This document shows positions 9,245-17,448 of a DNA stretch of 58,771 nt, in pieces. Source of the stretch: CAZBSE01 sp964494385. GTDB taxonomy: Bacteria; Actinomycetota; Humimicrobiia; Humimicrobiales; Humimicrobiaceae. Location: assembly GCA_964494385.1 (NCBI GenBank), contig CAZBSE010000009.1, forward strand, positions 1 to 58,771, read 5' to 3'. Every line of letters begins with the position of its first letter. Positions within the stretch are counted from its first letter, which is position 1. The notes beneath the pieces were generated by a model, which was given only the letters and a program-made list of their open reading frames with translations, made no database searches and had not been told where the DNA came from. The position numbers and the translations under genes are program-made.

Positions 9245-9426
9245 TGCTAATTTAGAATGTTTTTTTATTTTTATTTGAAATTCTCTTTCTTATCACTTGG
9301 CATTAAAAAATATAAATCTGATACTTTATCCGGATTTGTTCAGTTATTCTGTTCTGATAGAAATTTTAAATATATAACTAAATAATAGCAAGGCAATTAA
9401 AAATCCGGGGTGTTTGCTTTTTTATA

Positions 9427-9455
9427 TTTAATATCTATGGCTACTAAGATATAAT
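9427..9455 (+). promoter_or_regulatory. Candidate promoter for the first 4-TM gene
   Basis: TATAAT at 9450-9455 lies 17 bases after TTTAAT (9427-9432) and 32 bases before the TTG start at 9488. The -10 box is perfect and the -35 box is weak. The intergenic region also has to serve the divergent deacetylase gene. Confidence 0.35.
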
Positions 9456-9487
9456 TATATAAACGTTTTAAAATTTAAGGGGGAAAT

Positions 9488-9985
9488 TTGAGAATCTTTT
9501 TAATTGTATTTTCATTTATCAATACCATATTTTATATTTTGATTTATTCTTATTTTGATAATATTTTAAATATTTTTGGAGGAGGACCGTCTTCGACTGC
9601 AGTAAATTACATCAGGCTGGCCGTACTTTTAATTGCCGGATTTTGTATTGGCGTAAATGTAATGCTTATACTGAGATTGAAAATAAAAAGAAGTGTTTTC
9701 AGCGTTAAAAATCTTCTGATTATTGGAATTATTCCGTTTATATTTTTAATACTGTCAGAAGGGAGCATAACCGGTTTTATTATAAACAAATATTTTAATG
9801 CCAGCGGGGAGTTAAATGAAATGGTATTCTATCTATTCTCGAGGCAGGCTATCTGGTCCCTGTGGCTGGGATTTGCAATTGGTTCATCGATCCGTTTTAG
9901 TTTTGCCGAAAGGAAATATAAACATATATCAATTGAAGAGCAAAAACAATTAGACTCCGGATCAGTTAAGGTATCTGATACATAA
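9488..9985 (+). CDS. Uncharacterised four-TM membrane protein (copy 1)
   Basis: This 165-residue protein has four predicted membrane spans (about 1-22, 42-63, 72-92, 118-140) and a basic, cytoplasmic-looking tail. I do not recognise a named family. It is clearly paralogous to the protein at 11952: both begin MRIFL, share YFDNILN after the first span, K-[NT]-[LF]-LI-[IV]-G-[IF]-IP and LILS in the middle, and end the last span with an IWxLWLGxxIGSSxR signature. The start is TTG at 9488, supported by a strong AAGGGGG ribosome site at 9477-9483. Its 3' end overlaps the opposing propeller gene by 20 bases. The repeated pairing suggests the two products work together. Confidence 0.75.
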   Translation: MRIFLIVFSFINTIFYILIYSYFDNILNIFGGGPSSTAVNYIRLAVLLIAGFCIGVNVMLILRLKIKRSVFSVKNLLIIGIIPFIFLILSEGSITGFIINKYFNASGELNEMVFYLFSRQAIWSLWLGFAIGSSIRFSFAERKYKHISIEEQKQLDSGSVKVSDT

Positions 9986-11753
9986 AAACTGGATCCCGGT
10001 CATTTTCAGGAGTGGTAGTCAACTGGGTAAGATTTGAGCCGTCAAGATTAACAATATATAAATCTTCCTGATCGCCGGTAATATTCTCAAAAGTTATATA
10101 AGCATTATCGGGAGAGATACAGGGATGGCTGCAATCTGTAAGAGAACCACTGATCCTGGTAAGATTTTCTCCATTGCTATCCATGGTATAAATAAAGGAA
10201 TTATCGTTTTCATAAACTGCGAAAACAATTATTTTTCCATCAGCTGAAATAGCCGGAACCCTTTTTCTCATATCTGCATCAGAAATCTTTTTAATATTTT
10301 TACCGTTATAATCCATGAAATATAAGTCCTCATTTCCAACCGTTCCCGATTCATAAATAATTTTATACTGGAATGGATGACCATAGGGATGCCAATCCGG
10401 GATCCCGGGATTAAGCGTTAGCCGTTTCATATTACTTCCGTTGCTGTTTATCCTGTATATTTCCCAATCCCCTTCCTGGGATACCTCAAAGTATATAAAA
10501 CTGCCATCAAATGACCAGGCCGGATATCCGCTTCTCCATGGATTCCGGGTAAGCTGTATTTTATCCGTTCCATCCCAGTTCATAACCATAATCTGCCATA
10601 TCCCCTTGATGTCCGAGGTATAAGCAATTTTTTTCCCGTCAGGAGAAATGGAAGGATATTTATCATTTCCGCTATAATCTGTAAGCTGGATAAGTTCGGA
10701 ACCATCTAAATTCATGCTGAATATATCTTCATTGCCGTTTCTATTGGAGACAAAAACTATTTTTTTGCTGGAATACTCAATATCAAGGCTTCGGGGTTTG
10801 CCTTCTGTGATTTGATTTTTATTTACGGCCCATCCGCTTACTTCTATGGACCGGTTATCTAGATTTGCTTCCACTAATGAGGTTATGGTATTGGGTTCCT
10901 TCTCCTCGCCTTCCATTTTAAAATCTCTTATTAGCAGTGAATAATCTCCGGAAGTGGAAAAAGAGTAAATATATAAAGTGTTTTCGCTTCCATCCTCAAA
11001 TTCACTACCGTCGAAATAAAGGGAATAACCCGAATTAGTGTAGCCGGCATTTCCCAATGCGTTGGCTACATCCGGCCTTTCAATTCCATAATCTGCGTCA
11101 CCCAGAAATTTTCCAAAGTTCTTTGGACCATTTAAATATATTTCAATTCGGTCAATTCCTGTTGTATCTGAGAAATCAAAGTCTACCGACCAGCCGGAAA
11201 TCCGTATATTGGATTTATCGGTTTCTGCTATTATTTCATTTGGCTGTGGATTATCCGTATGCAGTTCAATGTTTTCAGCATAATCCGCGTCTCCGGGGAT
11301 CAAAATTCTTTCTCTGGTGTAGTTCCATCCGTATTCCGGTATAAAAACATATATATAAATATAATGTATTGAGCCCGGCTCGAATTCATAGCCTTCATTT
11401 TCTTTAGCAAGCAGGAAGCCTGTATCTGAAAAATCCTGGCCATAAATCATAAATGCTTCCTGAGAGAGCATGCCGTATACTGCTTCTCCCATGAAAATAC
11501 CGGTTTGCCTATCACCGTCAAGATATATTTCTATTGAAGTAATCTCTTCTTTATCTGTTTCAGCCTCCGGTTCCTCTTTGTCTTCGGGTATTTCTGATTT
11601 CGGCTCTTCTTCTGCTGCAGGGATTTCTTCTTCCGGCTCGGAAGCCCCGTTAGTTGAAAATATTTTAATTCCGATAAATTTTAAGCCCGCTATTCCGAGA
11701 AGAATTGCCGCTGCCAGAAATAAAATTATAGTTATTATAGTTACTGTTTTCAT
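9966..11753 (-). CDS. Membrane-anchored Ig-like/TolB-type beta-propeller protein (copy 1)
   Basis: This 595-residue protein has an N-terminal TM helix (about 5-28), an acidic Glu/Pro-rich linker (about 38-70), two Ig-like modules (about 73-165 and 185-285) and a C-terminal WD40-like PD40/TolB propeller (about 330-595). The Ig-like modules share YLxG(D/P)...G-x-F-[ML]-G-x-A-x-YG, GY/GF and YIY motifs; module two is preceded by SGWSVD, and a third SGWAVN motif at 306-311 leads straight into the propeller. Propeller blades show MNxDGxxLxQLT and SPDGxKIAYTS repeats. It should sit outside the membrane and bind a protein or glycan. It is not Tol-Pal TolB: the anchor, linker and neighbours differ. 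Function unknown. Confidence 0.8.
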   Translation of the reverse strand: MKTVTIITIILFLAAAILLGIAGLKFIGIKIFSTNGASEPEEEIPAAEEEPKSEIPEDKEEPEAETDKEEITSIEIYLDGDRQTGIFMGEAVYGMLSQEAFMIYGQDFSDTGFLLAKENEGYEFEPGSIHYIYIYVFIPEYGWNYTRERILIPGDADYAENIELHTDNPQPNEIIAETDKSNIRISGWSVDFDFSDTTGIDRIEIYLNGPKNFGKFLGDADYGIERPDVANALGNAGYTNSGYSLYFDGSEFEDGSENTLYIYSFSTSGDYSLLIRDFKMEGEEKEPNTITSLVEANLDNRSIEVSGWAVNKNQITEGKPRSLDIEYSSKKIVFVSNRNGNEDIFSMNLDGSELIQLTDYSGNDKYPSISPDGKKIAYTSDIKGIWQIMVMNWDGTDKIQLTRNPWRSGYPAWSFDGSFIYFEVSQEGDWEIYRINSNGSNMKRLTLNPGIPDWHPYGHPFQYKIIYESGTVGNEDLYFMDYNGKNIKKISDADMRKRVPAISADGKIIVFAVYENDNSFIYTMDSNGENLTRISGSLTDCSHPCISPDNAYITFENITGDQEDLYIVNLDGSNLTQLTTTPENDRDPVFMYQIP

Positions 11754-11951
11754 ATTTTATTAATTTCTAAATGATAAGTTTCTATCCGGAGATCATGAAA
11801 TAGCATTTTAATTATACAATTAAAAAATTAAAAATATTAAGTTAAAAAGTATAGCAGATTGCGGGTTTAATTGAAATTAGTATATTTTTGAGCTAACATT
11901 CAATTATTCATCTCAAATGTTAAATGATTAAAATTATTTGAATGAAATAAA

Positions 11952-12413
11952 ATGAGAATTTTTCTAATGGCATTCAGCTTTGTAAATATAATCCTGTACT
12001 ATACTGCTTTTGCCTATTTTGATAATATATTGAATGCGCTGGCCGGCTACAGCCTGCCTGCGGGTTTCTTAAGCTTTTTAAGGTTATTTATTGTTTTTGC
12101 ACTTGGATTTATGATCGGGCTTCTGATAATCATATCCATGAAACCCAGGCCCAGGATGAATTATTTTGACCTTAAGACATTTCTGATAGTGGGTTTTATT
12201 CCCGCTATTGGGCTGATACTTTCCGGTACCGGTGCAGTTAACTTAATGGTGACCGGAATTTTTGACTCAAATCCGGTTGTTTCTGATCTTGCTTATTATT
12301 TCTTTTCCAATAATACTATATGGGCTCTATGGCTGGGGGTCTCCATAGGCTCGTCTGTCAGGCTAAGATTCAAACTGGAAAGGAAAAAATTTAAACATCA
12401 GGTTACGAGCTAA
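11952..12413 (+). CDS. Uncharacterised four-TM membrane protein (copy 2)
   Basis: A 153-residue paralogue of the protein at 9488, with the same four-span layout, MRIFL start, YFDNILN motif and IWALWLGVSIGSS signature at the last span, and a basic C-terminal tail (KLERKKFKHQ). ATG 11952 has no strong ribosome site. The 198-base intergenic region to its left is shared with the divergent propeller gene and is very AT-rich; a TAACATT/AATGTTA inverted repeat lies in it. The gene ends 14 bases from the stop of the opposing propeller gene at 12428, exactly as copy 1 faces its own partner. Function unknown; inferred partner of the anchored propeller. Confidence 0.75.
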   Translation: MRIFLMAFSFVNIILYYTAFAYFDNILNALAGYSLPAGFLSFLRLFIVFALGFMIGLLIIISMKPRPRMNYFDLKTFLIVGFIPAIGLILSGTGAVNLMVTGIFDSNPVVSDLAYYFFSNNTIWALWLGVSIGSSVRLRFKLERKKFKHQVTS

Positions 12414-12427
12414 GGAAAATCCATCCA

Positions 12428-14419
12428 TTATCTGTAGAGAAAACTGGCATCTTCGTCAACACTGGAGGAATTGGTTATATTTATCTTTCCTCCGCTGGCA
12501 AGATCTATCAAGATCAAATCTTCTCTGGATCCTTTTTTTTCTTCATAAACAATAAATGTGCCATCGGGCGAAAACGAAGGGTGACCATCCCAGTCCGGAT
12601 TGGAGGTGAGCCTGGTTTCATTTTGACCGCTGTAATCCATGATCCATATATCGCTGTTACTCCCGGAATATCTCATATAAGTTATTTTACTTTCATCATA
12701 TGATACATCCGGTACTCTTCTTCTTGGGCCGTCGCTAACCATTTTTCTTTTTCCCGAACCGTCATGGTTCATTATATAAATATTTTCATGCCCCGTAACT
12801 CCCGATTCGTAAATGATTTTATACTGGTATGGATGTGCACTGGGGTGCCAGTCATACGAATTGGAATCAAAGGTTAATCTTTTTTGCCCCGTTCCGTCAC
12901 TCTTAATTCTGAAAAGTTCCCAATCTCCATCAGCATAGGTTTCAAAATATATATATTTACCGTCAAAAGACCAGCTTGGATATGCACTCCGGAAGTTATT
13001 ATGGGTGATCTGTTTTTCATTTCCGCCGTCCCAATCCATGGTCATAACCTGCCATACGCCGCCTATATCAGAAGTATAGGCAATTTTCTCTCCGTCGGGT
13101 GATACTTCAGGATAAAATCCGCCTCCTGAATGATAAGTTAATCTGGTAAGTTCCGTTCCATCTATATTTATGCTGTATATATTTTTGCCCCCATCTCTAT
13201 TTGAAACAAATACCAGTTTTTTGATGGAGCGTCCATCATTACTCTCCCGGGTTTCATCCTGGGTTTCCTGTTTCTGCTCTAAATAATCTTCCAGTGCTTT
13301 TTTGCCTGCGGCCCAGCCGGTTAATTCAATTTTATTGTTCAGGGATAATTCGTTTATGTTAATCTGAGCTTTAATTACCGCTTTTTCTTCCTTTACTCCT
13401 GATAAGTAAATTTCTCTTTTTTCATAATTGAATGCATTATCTTCCGAACTAAAAGCGTAGATGAACAGTGTATGTATGGATCCCGGCTCAAGGTCAACGG
13501 TCCTGTAAAAATGGTAGCCGCTGTTAAGATAATTCTGGTTTTCAAAAAATTCAACGACTCCCGGCCGTGGAAAATTATACTGCAGATTACCTATAAATTT
13601 ACCGTAGTCTTTTGGTCCGTCCAGGTAGAGCTCCACCCCTCCTATCCCGGGGCCGTTGTCATTTCTCAGGTCCACGGCCCACCCTTTAATTAACTGGAGA
13701 CTGTCAATAATGATTTTTTCTTCTGGTTCATCTATAAATATTATTATATTTTTTTCACAGACTTTCTCGCCTGGCAGATTTATTTCTTTCCTGATGTAAT
13801 CCCAGCCTGACTCGGCGCAGTAGAAATATATGTATAGATAATGTGTGGAACCGGGCAGAAAACTTATATCGTCATTTTTATATGTAAATTTAAAGCCGGT
13901 ATTTTTAAATTCTTCTCCGTAGAGCTTGGCTGCTTCCGCTGATTCCTTATCGCAAATAGTCTGGCCCAGATATATACCGTTTTCCATATCTCCATCCAGA
14001 AAGATTTTAATGGTATTATCTTCAATTTCTTCTGCTTCCGCACCCCCGGTATCTTCTTCTGCTGTTTCTTCTATTTCATCCTGGGCTGTTGTTTCATCAG
14101 GTTCTTCTTCCTGGTCCTGTGAACTTTCCTGAACTTCTTCATCAGGCGGAACTGATGCCGCCCCGTCGTCTTCAACAGTTTCATTTTCTTTCTCATCTGT
14201 CCCCGTATTCTCCATATCCATTCTGGAAATTCTGCGGAAATCATCTATGGTTATCCCTTTTGAATCGGGAGTGGTTATTTTACTGCCGCTGCTCTCAGCG
14301 GTTTCCGGGTTATAATCTTCCAGATCACCCGGGTCCCGGTTTATATTGATTATAGTTACTCCCAATAGGAATGTTATTGATAAAAATAGGATTAGAAGTA
14401 TTATTAGTACAACCTTCAT
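12428..14419 (-). CDS. Membrane-anchored Ig-like/TolB-type beta-propeller protein (copy 2)
   Basis: This 663-residue paralogue of the protein at 9966 keeps the same order: N-terminal TM helix (about 3-25), a longer acidic linker rich in Glu, Asp, Ser and Thr (to about 135), two Ig-like modules (FLDGD...GIYLGQ and YLDGP...GKFIGN...RPGV), a GWAAGKK motif and a six-bladed PD40/TolB propeller over the last 270 residues. Blades repeat [MI]NxDGxxxxxLT and SPDGxxIxY. The two copies align in every domain, differing mainly in linker length. It reads toward the 4-TM gene at 11952. An envelope sensor, scaffold or glycan-binding role is possible, but nothing catalytic is visible. Confidence 0.8.
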   Translation of the reverse strand: MKVVLIILLILFLSITFLLGVTIININRDPGDLEDYNPETAESSGSKITTPDSKGITIDDFRRISRMDMENTGTDEKENETVEDDGAASVPPDEEVQESSQDQEEEPDETTAQDEIEETAEEDTGGAEAEEIEDNTIKIFLDGDMENGIYLGQTICDKESAEAAKLYGEEFKNTGFKFTYKNDDISFLPGSTHYLYIYFYCAESGWDYIRKEINLPGEKVCEKNIIIFIDEPEEKIIIDSLQLIKGWAVDLRNDNGPGIGGVELYLDGPKDYGKFIGNLQYNFPRPGVVEFFENQNYLNSGYHFYRTVDLEPGSIHTLFIYAFSSEDNAFNYEKREIYLSGVKEEKAVIKAQININELSLNNKIELTGWAAGKKALEDYLEQKQETQDETRESNDGRSIKKLVFVSNRDGGKNIYSINIDGTELTRLTYHSGGGFYPEVSPDGEKIAYTSDIGGVWQVMTMDWDGGNEKQITHNNFRSAYPSWSFDGKYIYFETYADGDWELFRIKSDGTGQKRLTFDSNSYDWHPSAHPYQYKIIYESGVTGHENIYIMNHDGSGKRKMVSDGPRRRVPDVSYDESKITYMRYSGSNSDIWIMDYSGQNETRLTSNPDWDGHPSFSPDGTFIVYEEKKGSREDLILIDLASGGKINITNSSSVDEDASFLYR

Positions 14420-14614
14420 AAAAAATTTAAATTATTTTATGTGTTTTGCTGTTTGTGTTATGGTAGTATAAATTTTTTATTAGTACAATTATAATTAACA
14501 AAACAGTTAAAAATTAGAATTTGTTATAAAAAGATTTACCCTGTAATTTTTATTATATAGATAAAGCCGGTAGAATAAAAAGGCATTGTTATTATATGAG
14601 GGTTTTTATTTGTT

Positions 14615-16276
14615 ATGAATAAAGTATTTGTACTCGGGATGAGCCCGCTGCCGTTTGAAAATGACAGGAAAGTATATGGAACCGGCAACAGAACCTGGCA
14701 GTTCATACTGCCGCTTCTGGAAAAGGGTTTCAAGTTATGCGTTTGTAATTATGCCATACCCTCGGCTTATCCGCAGGATTTTAAATCGGAGTTCAAAAAG
14801 GATTTCACTTATACCGGGAGTTTAAAAAGAAGCAGAAAGTATGCCGGTTCTGTTTTGCCGGAAGGCACAGGATTAAGTTCCGCCGGGAGTTATCCGGACG
14901 GAACGGGAAATAATTGCGGGTACGTTTTCGAATATAATGTGCTGGAAAAGAATGATTTCGAAAATATTGAATTGATATCACGGATCTTTACCGGATTTAA
15001 ACCCGACTGCATAATCGGATGTACCTTTTATCCCTCCTACATAGCATCCAGGCTGCTCTGTTACCTGAAGGGCAATGGCGAAAGCGGTCACGATACAGTA
15101 AGGTCAGCCGGTGATGCGGCCGGAAATAAGACTGGTTCCAAAGGTTGCGGCAGGGATGCTGATTTTGTTAAAGATAACGGCGGCGTTCCGTTCTGGGCAG
15201 ATTTATTCGGACATGTGATGGCGGAAGCGCAGGCAAGGGCAGGTATTGATGGAAATGATGATTGCCTGTTTCATTACTGGAACAGCGAATATAATATTAT
15301 ATCCATTGCAGATATATTTTCATGCGTATCTTCAAGGCAAAAATATGCACTTATAGGTGAGCTTGGAGCAGCAGGAAGACTTAACAGGCACACCTCGGGC
15401 TATGATTTTACCGGAGTGATGCCCTGCGGCATCCCGCCGGATGAGTACATAAAACAAACCCGAAATATTTTTAGGGGGAAAGACGGCATTAAAAAAGATG
15501 ATTTTGTAGTCCTATGGACCGGCGGGTATAATACCTGGACCGATATTGATACTTTATTTAAAGGGCTTACTCTGGCAATGGAAAAAAATTCCAAAATAAA
15601 ATTTGTTTCCACAGGCGGAGAGATACCGGAACAGGACATGAAGACCTATCCCCGGTTTTTATCCATGATAAATGAAAGCCATTATAAAGACAGGTTCATA
15701 ATGAAAGGCTGGATTGCAGGCGAGGATGTGCCTGATTATTATCTGGAAGCGGATGTGGGCATAAATATTGATAAGGATATTTATGAAGTAAGGCTGGGTA
15801 GTAAAAATCGCATTCTGGATTGGTTCAGGGCGGGACTCTGTGTGATTTCGTCTAATGTCTGTGAGTTAACTGATATAATAGAAAAGGAAAAGATTGGTTA
15901 CACATTTAAGCCCTATGATTATAAAGAACTGGCAGAGAAGCTTATTTATCTTGCAGATAATCCTGATGAGGCTAAAAATACGGCAAAAGCCGGTAAGGAA
16001 TACGGACAGGCAAATTTCAATTTTAACAAGACTACCGAAAAACTGCAGAAATGGGCCGCCGGTCCCGTATTTTCTCCTGATAGAAAAAAAACAAGAAAGA
16101 TGTTTTTCAAGAGAGAAGAGGCCCTTAAAAATCTGATACAGATAACCCTGCGCCAGAGAAAGATGATAGAAAAAAGAGACAGGCTGATATCGGAACTGAA
16201 GGGAATCGTTGAAAAAGGCTTTATTTATAGGATGTATAATTATTTAAGAATAGTTAGAAGAAAAATATTTGGTTAA
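14615..16276 (+). CDS. GT-B glycosyltransferase (GT4-like) with low-complexity insert and C-terminal helix
   Basis: A 553-residue cytoplasmic glycosyltransferase. The N-terminal Rossmann half starts MNKVFVLGMSPLPF; residues about 75-190 hold a Gly/Ser/Asp-rich, higher-GC insert unlike the rest. The donor-binding half is visible from VVLWTGGYNTWTD (about 298) through GW near FIMKGWI, with ADVGINID and an R-[IL]-LDWF segment, and ends near residue 460. A basic, helical tail with LRQRKMIEKRDRLISELK (probable coiled coil) follows. The layout matches the GT4-type enzymes of surface-polysaccharide clusters; the sugar is unknown. The 195 bases before it also serve the divergent propeller gene. It starts at ATG 14615 and ends overlapping or adjacent to the next GT gene. 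Confidence 0.82.
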   Translation: MNKVFVLGMSPLPFENDRKVYGTGNRTWQFILPLLEKGFKLCVCNYAIPSAYPQDFKSEFKKDFTYTGSLKRSRKYAGSVLPEGTGLSSAGSYPDGTGNNCGYVFEYNVLEKNDFENIELISRIFTGFKPDCIIGCTFYPSYIASRLLCYLKGNGESGHDTVRSAGDAAGNKTGSKGCGRDADFVKDNGGVPFWADLFGHVMAEAQARAGIDGNDDCLFHYWNSEYNIISIADIFSCVSSRQKYALIGELGAAGRLNRHTSGYDFTGVMPCGIPPDEYIKQTRNIFRGKDGIKKDDFVVLWTGGYNTWTDIDTLFKGLTLAMEKNSKIKFVSTGGEIPEQDMKTYPRFLSMINESHYKDRFIMKGWIAGEDVPDYYLEADVGINIDKDIYEVRLGSKNRILDWFRAGLCVISSNVCELTDIIEKEKIGYTFKPYDYKELAEKLIYLADNPDEAKNTAKAGKEYGQANFNFNKTTEKLQKWAAGPVFSPDRKKTRKMFFKREEALKNLIQITLRQRKMIEKRDRLISELKGIVEKGFIYRMYNYLRIVRRKIFG

Positions 16277-16331
16277 CCTGCTGACCTCCCCGGTCCCTTC
16301 CGGCAAAATAGGGGCTGTTTTTAAAAGTAAA

Positions 16332-17363
16332 ATGGATACCGAAAGTTTAATAATAATTGTAACTTATAACAGCCAGGACTTTGTTGAAACCTGCCTTTCT
16401 TCGGTAGCAGGCCAGACCTATAAGAATTGGTTTCTGGTAATTATAGATAATAATTCAGAAGACGGCACTGTTGCAAAAATCAGGGATTTTAAAAATAAGC
16501 ATAAGGGTCTGACCAGAGGTAATCTCAGACTGATAATCCTGGATAAAAATATAGGGTTTTCAAGGGCGGTAAATTATGCGGTATTTAATTTCATATTAAA
16601 AAAAAGGATCCCGGGAAAGGAACCGGAATATCTGATCCTGCTGAATCCGGATATGCATTTAAAGTATGATGCTCTGCATGAACTGGTCTCCACTTTCGAT
16701 ATAAGGGGAAAGCACAGCCTGCAGGTTAAAAAAATAGGAGCCGCAGGCGGGATTATTCTTGATTATAAAAAGGACATTATACAGCATCTTGGCGGGAAAA
16801 CGGGGGATAATTTTATTACTTCGCATATAGGCTGCGGTAAAAATTATTCCAGCCTAAAAAAGGAATACGGAACGAAAAAGGGCGGGAAAAATAAATTGGA
16901 CCTGCCCGGTTATTTAAAGGGTGCGGATTACGTCACCGGTGCGTTCTTTGCTACGGAGTTTAAATTATTCAAAGCTGCGGGCGGTTTTGATCCGGGGTAC
17001 AGGCCTGCATATTTTGAAGAGCTGGATTACTGCATAAGGATTAGAAGGACAGGAAGGCGCGTGGCCGTAAATTATAATTCCGTGGCCAGGCATTTTGAAG
17101 GTGCCTCCGTAAAAAAGTTCAGCAGGAATTTCTATAGGTATTATCATAAAAACAGGATAAGATGCATGGTTATAAATATAGGGTTCTTTAGGTTTTTTAA
17201 AACATTTTTGCCTTCGGAACTTTCGTGGTTAAAAAATAAAGCCACAAAAGACCAGACGGGCGCGATTTTTTATGCTTATTTTATAAATCTTGTATTTTTG
17301 CCCTATAATTTGGCAATTAAATTAAAAAATCATTTAATCTTAAATAAATTAGAGTTAAAATGA
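16332..17363 (+). CDS. GT2 glycosyltransferase, rhamnosyltransferase-like
   Basis: A GT-A fold transferase starting MDTESLIIIVTYNS, with an IDNNSEDGT motif, NIGFSRAVNYA, LLNPDM as the metal-binding DxD equivalent, and FEELDYCIRIRRTGR as the acceptor-side ED motif, the pattern of WbbL-type rhamnosyltransferases. I chose ATG 16332 (343 residues) because family homology begins there. A TTG at 16269 overlapping the previous stop would add 21 residues of unrelated, GC-richer sequence. It probably adds a deoxyhexose to a growing glycan, fitting the GDP-rhamnose genes further right. Confidence 0.85.
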   Translation: MDTESLIIIVTYNSQDFVETCLSSVAGQTYKNWFLVIIDNNSEDGTVAKIRDFKNKHKGLTRGNLRLIILDKNIGFSRAVNYAVFNFILKKRIPGKEPEYLILLNPDMHLKYDALHELVSTFDIRGKHSLQVKKIGAAGGIILDYKKDIIQHLGGKTGDNFITSHIGCGKNYSSLKKEYGTKKGGKNKLDLPGYLKGADYVTGAFFATEFKLFKAAGGFDPGYRPAYFEELDYCIRIRRTGRRVAVNYNSVARHFEGASVKKFSRNFYRYYHKNRIRCMVINIGFFRFFKTFLPSELSWLKNKATKDQTGAIFYAYFINLVFLPYNLAIKLKNHLILNKLELK

Positions 17364-17448
17364 TTGCATCTTAGAAAGGAATTTACTGTCCGCAATCAGG
17401 GATTCCGTATATGGATTTTTAAATAAATTTCGGAACACAGGAGATATA

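Larger units (their letters stand above)
9488..14419. repeat. Tandem duplication of a convergent two-gene cassette
   Basis: Two units lie head to tail: 9488-11753 and 11952-14419. Each consists of a rightward four-TM gene facing a leftward anchored Ig-like/propeller gene, with stops overlapping (20 bases) or 14 bases apart. Protein similarity is clear in both pairs but the nucleotide sequences have diverged, so the duplication is old. Confidence 0.75.

Noticed and set aside
9966..14419. Tol-Pal TolB proteins
   Set aside because: The proteins have a TM anchor, an acidic linker and Ig-like modules before the propeller, and no tol or pal genes are nearby.
16269..16331. TTG start adding 21 residues to the GT2 at 16332
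   Set aside because: The extension is GC-rich and unlike GT2 N-termini, although coupling with the previous gene keeps it possible.
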